Assembly (NCBI GenBank): GCA_041484525.1
Contig: JBGPHT010000151.1
Coordinates: 1-18,693 of the forward strand
Direction: 5' to 3'
Length of the DNA stretch: 18,693 nucleotides
DNA from: JBGPHT01 sp041484525
GTDB taxonomy: Bacteria; Acidobacteriota; Terriglobia; Bryobacterales; Bryobacteraceae
The stretch's first letter is position 1, and each line of letters opens with the position of its first letter. Both the position numbers and the translations under genes were made by a program. This document shows, one piece after another, positions 14,640-18,693 of the stretch. The notes below the pieces were generated by a model. It saw only the letters and a list, made by a program, of their open reading frames with translations, was not told the origin of the DNA and made no database searches.

Positions 14640-15300
14640 CCCGCGCCCCGGTACCAAGGAGTGGATGCGTGTCGTCGGAGTGATACGCGACGACCGCCAC
14701 TATGGCCTCGAGCAACCGCCGCGCGGCACCGTGTTCTTTCCGCATCGCGCCGCTGGATTGACGAGTATGACGATGATTCTGCGGGCGTGGGCCGAGCCCG
14801 AATCGCTGGTGGCGCCCTCCCGCGAGATCCTGCGCCAGGCCAATCCCGACCTTCCGATGTTCGAGGTGCGCACCATGATGGAACGCGTGAACCGTTCGCT
14901 CTGGGTGCGCCGCGGCTACTCCTGGCTATTCGGACTCTTTGCGACCGTGGCGCTGATGCTCGCCGCCGCCGGCATCTACGGCGTGGTCTCCTACGCCGTC
15001 AACCAACGCACACGCGAAATCGGCATCCGCATGGCCTTGGGGGCGCAGCCGGGACAAGTGCTGCGCAGCATTTTGGGCGGCGGCATGCTGTTGGTAGCCG
15101 TCGGTGCCGCCGCCGGACTCGCCGCCGCTCTGACGACAGCGCACTTGATCGAGAAGTTGCTCTTCGGGGTCAAAGCCAAGGACCCGGTGATCTACGTGGC
15201 CGTCGTGCTGGGTATCGCCGGAGTCGGTCTTCTGGCCAACTGGATCCCGGCCCGCCGGGCCGCCGCCGTGGATCCCATGCGCGCGCTGCGAACAGAGTAG
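14596..15300 (+). pseudogene. MacB/FtsX-type permease, C-terminal fragment
   Basis: 234 residues if ATG 14596 is used. From about residue 14 the sequence matches the end of a MacB-like permease: end of the periplasmic domain (WMRVVGVIRDDRHYGLE, 23-39; NPDLPMFEVRTMMERV, 83-98), then the FtsX domain with helices at about 109-134, 160-182 and 198-217, the loop QRTREIGIRMALGAQ (137-151), and the usual end PARRAAAVDPMRALR. Intact acidobacterial permeases of this type are several hundred residues long, so most of the protein is missing. There is no ribosome-binding site, and the first dozen residues overlap a minus-strand gene tail. I call it a remnant; expression of a short form cannot be excluded. 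Confidence 0.75.
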
Positions 15301-15345
15301 AATGGCAGAGGCTTACCCACAACTTTCGTTTTGAGGAGAATTCAC

Positions 15346-15852
15346 GTGAATCGTTTTGCTGTTCTGATCCTCGCCGCTGCGTCTGCGGCCCTGCTGCCGG
15401 CCCAGCCCAAGAACCCGCTGGTCGCCCCGCAGAAAACCGCGTACGAGCGCATCCGAGGTAACTTCGTGAAGGCGGCCGAGAAGATGCCGGAAGAAGCGTA
15501 CAGCTTCAAACCGGTGCCCGAGGTGGAAAGCTTCGGCCAGCGCATCGCCCACATCACCAACCAGATTCGCTCCTGCTCGGCGATTAACGGCGCGCCCAAG
15601 CAGCCCGAGGCCGGCAAGACATCGAAGGCCGATCTGGTAGCCGGGTTGAAGGCTTCCTTTGACGAGTGCGACAAAGCCTGGGAGGGCACCACCGAAGCCA
15701 ACGCTTTCGACATGATCGCCGGTGGACGCGGCCAGCAGGCGCGCCTCGGCATCCTCATCGGCAACACGATTCACGCCAACGAAGTGTACGGCGCCATGGG
15801 TGTGTACATGCGCCTGAAGGGCATCGTGCCGCCGTCGAGCGAAGGCCGCTAG
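15346..15852 (+). CDS. Secreted DinB-family protein
   Basis: 168 residues from GTG 15346, which has GAGGAG seven bases upstream; TTG 15331 is less suited. Residues 1-20 are a signal peptide (MNRFAVLILAAASAALLPAQ). The rest is a four-helix DinB-like domain: FVKAAEKMPEEAYSFKPVPE (40-59) is the typical first-helix segment, ESFGQRIAHIT (61-71) holds the first metal-ligand histidine H69, and NTIHANEVYGAMGVYMRLKG (140-159) holds H143. DinB/YfiT proteins usually bind a divalent metal through three histidines; only two are obvious here. Enzymatic role is unknown, although some relatives are thiol-dependent transferases. It converges on the MBL gene with a two-base gap. Confidence 0.85.
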   Translation: MNRFAVLILAAASAALLPAQPKNPLVAPQKTAYERIRGNFVKAAEKMPEEAYSFKPVPEVESFGQRIAHITNQIRSCSAINGAPKQPEAGKTSKADLVAGLKASFDECDKAWEGTTEANAFDMIAGGRGQQARLGILIGNTIHANEVYGAMGVYMRLKGIVPPSSEGR

Positions 15853-15854
15853 CG

Positions 15855-16556
15855 CTATTTCGGGTACCAGTCGCGCACGCGCACTTCAACGCCGGAACCT
15901 TCCAGGGCTTTGGCGAACGCCGCCGTGTCGGATCCACGGAAGTGATACGGGTAGACCACGGCCGGATGGAAGGCGCGCACTCCTTCGGCGGCCTCCTGCG
16001 GCGTCATGGTGTAGGGCAGGTTCATGCACACGAAGGCGGCGTCGATATTCTTGAGGGCCTTCATTTCGGGGATGGCTTCGGTGTCGCCCGAGAAGTAGAA
16101 GCGCTTGCCGGCGTAAGTCACGACGTAACCATTGCCGCGGCCCTTGTCATGGTACAACTGGCCGGCCGCGGGCCCGCGCGTCAGGTTGTACATGGGGACC
16201 GCCTCGACCTTGAAGTCGCCGAGGGTGCGGGTCTCGCCATTGGCGATGACCTGCGCGGCGGTCACGGTGGCGGCGACTGCCTTGGGCGCCAGCATGACGG
16301 TGGAAGCCTTCTTCAACTTGTCGATCACTGCGGGAACCATGTGATCCCCGTGGATGTCGGTGAGCAGGATGTAGTCGGCCTGCGGCAGGCCGTCGTAGCT
16401 GCCCTGCGCGGGATCGACGTAGAGCACCTTCCCGCCGGCCTTGATCATGAGACTGGCGTGTTGGATGGGTGTGAGCTCGAGCGTGCCAGCCGCGGTAGTG
16501 AAGGTTTCGGCGGCGAACGCGGAGCTGAGGATCAGAAAAAATGAGAGTGCTTTCAT
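15855..16556 (-). CDS. Secreted MBL-fold (UlaG-like) metal hydrolase
   Basis: 233 residues. Residues 1-15 form a signal peptide. The metallo-beta-lactamase fold is shown by TDIHGDHM (66-73), giving H69, D71 and H72, by FSGDTEAIPEM (155-165) with the bridging D158, and by YPYHFRG (202-208) with H205. The first histidine of the canonical HxHxDH motif is replaced by D67, so the first metal site may differ. The likely role is hydrolysis of a phosphoester, lactone or amide outside the cytoplasm; the substrate is not predictable. I see no good ribosome-binding site before the ATG. A large stem-loop lies just upstream. Confidence 0.85.
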   Translation of the reverse strand: MKALSFFLILSSAFAAETFTTAAGTLELTPIQHASLMIKAGGKVLYVDPAQGSYDGLPQADYILLTDIHGDHMVPAVIDKLKKASTVMLAPKAVAATVTAAQVIANGETRTLGDFKVEAVPMYNLTRGPAAGQLYHDKGRGNGYVVTYAGKRFYFSGDTEAIPEMKALKNIDAAFVCMNLPYTMTPQEAAEGVRAFHPAVVYPYHFRGSDTAAFAKALEGSGVEVRVRDWYPK

Positions 16557-16573
16557 GAAGGTGATTGTACACT

Positions 16574-16630
16574 CACCAACTGCTCCCTGACGGCCTTCAC
16601 AGAGCCGTGACCGTCAGGGAAGGGTTGGTG
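16574..16630. other. Large two-part stem-loop between sulfatase and MBL genes
   Basis: CACCAAC (16574-16580) pairs with GTTGGTG (16624-16630), and TCCCTGACGG (16584-16593) pairs with CCGTCAGGGA (16611-16620): 17 perfect pairs with a 3/3 internal loop and a 17-base apical region. It starts eight bases after the sulfatase stop and ends 17 bases before the MBL start. No T-run follows on either strand, so it is not a standard terminator; it may stabilise or process the mRNA. Confidence 0.65.
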
Positions 16631-16637
16631 ACAACAC

Positions 16638-18233
16638 CTAGTCACTCTGTTTGGAGGCGATTGCCTTCATGATCTGCTGCTTTACGCCTTCCATGTTGAA
16701 GCTCGCGCCCTTCTGCATCGGCGGGTAGTCGATGAAGGTCTGGGCGTACTCTGCCACCTTCTGCTGTACGAAGACGAACCGCCAGAACTGATAGGTAAAC
16801 CAATTAGAGTACTCAAGGGATCCGCTCATGCCGGTACGCTCGAGAGGATCGAGGCGGAGGTTGACAAGTATCGGCCAATCGACCTTGACTGTCCCGCCGA
16901 ACCAACCGTTGGGTTGGTCGATGAATCGGTACTTGAAGTCTCCGATGCGTACCGCGCCCAGAGTGCTCTCTGCAAAGTAGAAGACTTCTTTGCGCGCGGA
17001 TGGCGCCTTGCCAGTAATGAAGTCCACCTGGTTATAGCCGTCGAGATGGGCCTTGTAAGTTCGGCCGCAGAGATCCTTGCCTTGCTTGAGTTCGTTAACG
17101 ATGTTGGGATCGCCGGCCGCCGCCACAAAGGTAGGCAACCAATCCAGACCGGACATGATGCCGTTCTCGACCTTACCGGCGGGAACGCGGCCCCGCCAGC
17201 GGACGATCGCGGGCACCCGGAATCCGCCTTCGAGCACCGTCCCTTTGCCCCCGGCGAAGGGTGTCTGGCCGCCGTCGGGCCAGGTGAAATTCTCGGCGCC
17301 GTTGTCCGTGCTGAACGCCAGAATCGTGTTGTCTTCCAGTCCCTCGTCTTTGAGATATTGCATCACCGACCCGACGACGTCGTCGAGTTGCGCCATGCCA
17401 GCTTCCTGTATCGACCATCCGTTCTCGGGCGTGCGCATCTTTTCGTACTTATCCGAAAGGTGGGTCACCACGTGCATTCGTGTGGGGTTCAGCCATATGA
17501 AGAAGGGCTTTCCTTCACTTTTTGCTTTGCCGATGAACTTGAGCGACAGGTCGAGGATCTCGTCGTCCACGGTCTTCATCCGTTCCGGGCATAGCGTACC
17601 GGCGTCCTCGATTCTCTGCTTGCCGATCTTCCCCCACCGCGGTTCCACTGTCGGGTTGTCCGTGTTGGTGGCCCAACTGTGAATCATGTTGCGGGGTCCC
17701 ACCGTTGCTTTCAGATCCTGCGGATAATTCACGTGACACGGATCCTCCATCGCGTCCAGGTGGTATAGGTAGCCGAAGAATTCGTCGAAGCCATGCACCG
17801 TAGGGAGGTACGGATTCCTGTCTCCCAGGTGATTCTTGCCGAATTGCCCGGTGGCATAGCCCATCGATTTCAGGACCGTGGCAATGGTCGGTGCCTCATC
17901 CGGCATTCCGATGGCTGCACCAGCTTGTCCCACGGTCGTCATGCCTGTGCGGACCGGCAATTCTCCGGTGATGAAGTTGGCGCGTCCTGCCGTGCAGCTT
18001 GCCTCGGCGTAGTAGTCGGTGAACATCATGCCCTCTGCGGCCAGACGGTCCAGATTGGGTGTCCTGCCGGACATGAGTCCGCGGTTATAGGCGCCGATGT
18101 TCAGCCAACCGATGTCGTCCCCCATGATGAAGACAATGTTGGGCCTGGGCTGGGCAGCGACCGGAACCGCAGCAAATACAAGTAGCGCCAGCAAACTGGC
18201 AGCGGCACACGTGATGCGTTGGTAGGATCTCAT
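16638..18233 (-). CDS. Secreted arylsulfatase (type I, formylglycine-dependent)
   Basis: 531 residues from ATG 18233, which has AAGGGGA upstream; a GTG at 18266 in the same frame lacks a good site. A signal peptide covers about 1-27 (ending VAAQ). Sulfatase motifs: NIVFIMGDDIG (31-41) with metal ligands D38 and D39; the modification motif CTAGR (79-83), where C79 becomes formylglycine (C-x-A-x-R form); GKNHLG (131-136) with K132 and H134; H253; TDNGAENF (308-315) with D309 and N310; K329. It hydrolyses sulfate esters in the periplasm or outside; the substrate is unknown. No formylglycine-generating enzyme or carbohydrate genes lie alongside. The gene is divergent from the VOC gene. Confidence 0.93.
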   Translation of the reverse strand: MRSYQRITCAAASLLALLVFAAVPVAAQPRPNIVFIMGDDIGWLNIGAYNRGLMSGRTPNLDRLAAEGMMFTDYYAEASCTAGRANFITGELPVRTGMTTVGQAGAAIGMPDEAPTIATVLKSMGYATGQFGKNHLGDRNPYLPTVHGFDEFFGYLYHLDAMEDPCHVNYPQDLKATVGPRNMIHSWATNTDNPTVEPRWGKIGKQRIEDAGTLCPERMKTVDDEILDLSLKFIGKAKSEGKPFFIWLNPTRMHVVTHLSDKYEKMRTPENGWSIQEAGMAQLDDVVGSVMQYLKDEGLEDNTILAFSTDNGAENFTWPDGGQTPFAGGKGTVLEGGFRVPAIVRWRGRVPAGKVENGIMSGLDWLPTFVAAAGDPNIVNELKQGKDLCGRTYKAHLDGYNQVDFITGKAPSARKEVFYFAESTLGAVRIGDFKYRFIDQPNGWFGGTVKVDWPILVNLRLDPLERTGMSGSLEYSNWFTYQFWRFVFVQQKVAEYAQTFIDYPPMQKGASFNMEGVKQQIMKAIASKQSD

Positions 18234-18387
18234 GACTCGTTTTCCCCTTGGAATAATCCTCTCCACTTATCAGGATGCGGCCCGGTAGCTCACGAATCTG
18301 TTTTTTGGGCTGCACATTCCGGCGCAAAGCCGCCACTACGATTCCGGGCGTCAGCATTCACGTCTGCCGTTGAGTAGAGTAGTGAAT

Positions 18388-18636
18388 ATGAAAAAACTGA
18401 CGGCCTGGATCGCGATCCTGGCGGTGGCGGGCTTGGCGCAGGAAGTGAAGCGTCCGAAAATCCTGGGAGTGGCGCACATGGCGCTGTACGTCAGCGATCT
18501 GGGAAAGGCGCGCGCGTTCTACAAGGACTTTCTCGGATTCGATGAGCCATACCAGTTGAGTTATGCACAGGAACTGAGCGTCGTCGGCCCACCTGAGAGG
18601 GAATCCCATTGGGGGACCCCGAAAATCCTGCGGTAA
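18388..18636 (+). CDS. Secreted VOC-domain protein, truncated
   Basis: 82 residues from ATG 18388. A signal peptide (MKKLTAWIAILAVAGLAQ) is followed by the start of a vicinal-oxygen-chelate (glyoxalase/bleomycin-resistance) domain: VAHMALYVSDLGKARAFYKD (28-47) contains H30, the usual first metal ligand, and the helix AFYKDFLGF. After about residue 57 (position 18558) the sequence no longer looks like a VOC domain, and a TAA stops it at 18634. Family members need at least about 120 residues and a later glutamate ligand, so this copy is broken. The last codons run into the inverted-repeat element at 18611. It is divergent from the sulfatase. Confidence 0.65.
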   Translation: MKKLTAWIAILAVAGLAQEVKRPKILGVAHMALYVSDLGKARAFYKDFLGFDEPYQLSYAQELSVVGPPERESHWGTPKILR

Positions 18637-18689
18637 AACAGAAGAGCCGCGAAGGACCAACTGCGCGAGCCGATTTTCGGGAGTCACCC
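18611..18689. mobile_element. 79-bp inverted-repeat element (MITE-like or IS remnant)
   Basis: The left end, 18611-18627, and the reverse complement of the right end, 18672-18689, are nearly identical: both read GGGnGAC, then CCCGAAAATC (perfect over the last ten bases), with one substitution and one inserted T. The 44-bp interior has no gene. The outer heptamer GTCACCC also ends the insertion sequence at 150-156. The element interrupts the VOC frame. Only four bases remain to its right, so a target duplication cannot be tested. It may be a non-autonomous element or a deletion remnant. Confidence 0.45.
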
Positions 18690-18693
18690 AAAC

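Noticed and set aside
14535..15461. 308-codon open frame across the permease remnant
   Set aside because: It is Arg-rich in a shifted frame, while the permease homology lies in another frame throughout.
15666..16544. 292-codon open frame on the plus strand
   Set aside because: It overlaps the end of the DinB-like gene and the full MBL gene, both of which show clear family motifs in other frames.
18594..18693. Open frame reaching the right edge of the window
   Set aside because: It begins after a stop, has no start or ribosome-binding site, shows no family motif and lies across the inverted-repeat element.

Overview
The window looks like high-G+C chromosomal DNA from a soil-type Acidobacteriota, most likely the Solibacter/Bryobacter side of the phylum. 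This is inferred from family content, not from a marker gene: a Tat-exported Gfo/Idh/MocA oxidoreductase, a secreted two-haem reaction-centre-type cytochrome fused to a second domain, an orphan MacB/FtsX-type permease, a secreted DinB-like protein, an ankyrin protein with a characteristic N-terminal segment, and many small secreted or membrane proteins of unknown function. I found no tRNA, rRNA, CRISPR array or phage module.

Layout. Positions 1-156 are the 3' end of an insertion sequence: the last 43 codons of an ISL3-like transposase and a probable terminal repeat. From 248 to 1787 lie a secreted proline-rich protein and a zinc-ribbon, single-pass membrane protein (+). From 4501 down to 1789 (-) come a secreted protein with two similar halves, a Gfo/Idh/MocA oxidoreductase with its own promoter, and a coupled pair of small membrane proteins. 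At 4589-7194 (+) are an ankyrin protein, with a promoter and a palindrome in its leader, and a di-haem cytochrome. At 7235-9678 (+) sits an RNA/translation cluster: an RRM protein, a cold-shock protein preceded by a GNRA-capped hairpin, a terminator, and a YbiT-type ABC-F ATPase. At 11253-9719 (-) a four-helix membrane protein is coupled to a PEGA-domain protein. At 14516-11305 (-) uppP (undecaprenyl-diphosphate phosphatase) overlaps ftsK (DNA translocase), linking envelope precursor recycling with chromosome segregation at division. At 14550-15300 is a scar where the tail of one gene (-) meets the C-terminal third of a permease (+). Next are a DinB-like protein (+), an MBL-fold hydrolase (-), a large stem-loop and a secreted arylsulfatase (-). 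The right edge carries a truncated secreted VOC protein and a 79-bp inverted-repeat element.

Most genes are ordinary. The features that deserve a second look are the chimeric junction near 14640, the mobile-element traces at both edges, the hairpin in front of the cold-shock gene, and the RRM/Csp/ABC-F arrangement. I found no clear evidence for a wholly new multi-gene system.
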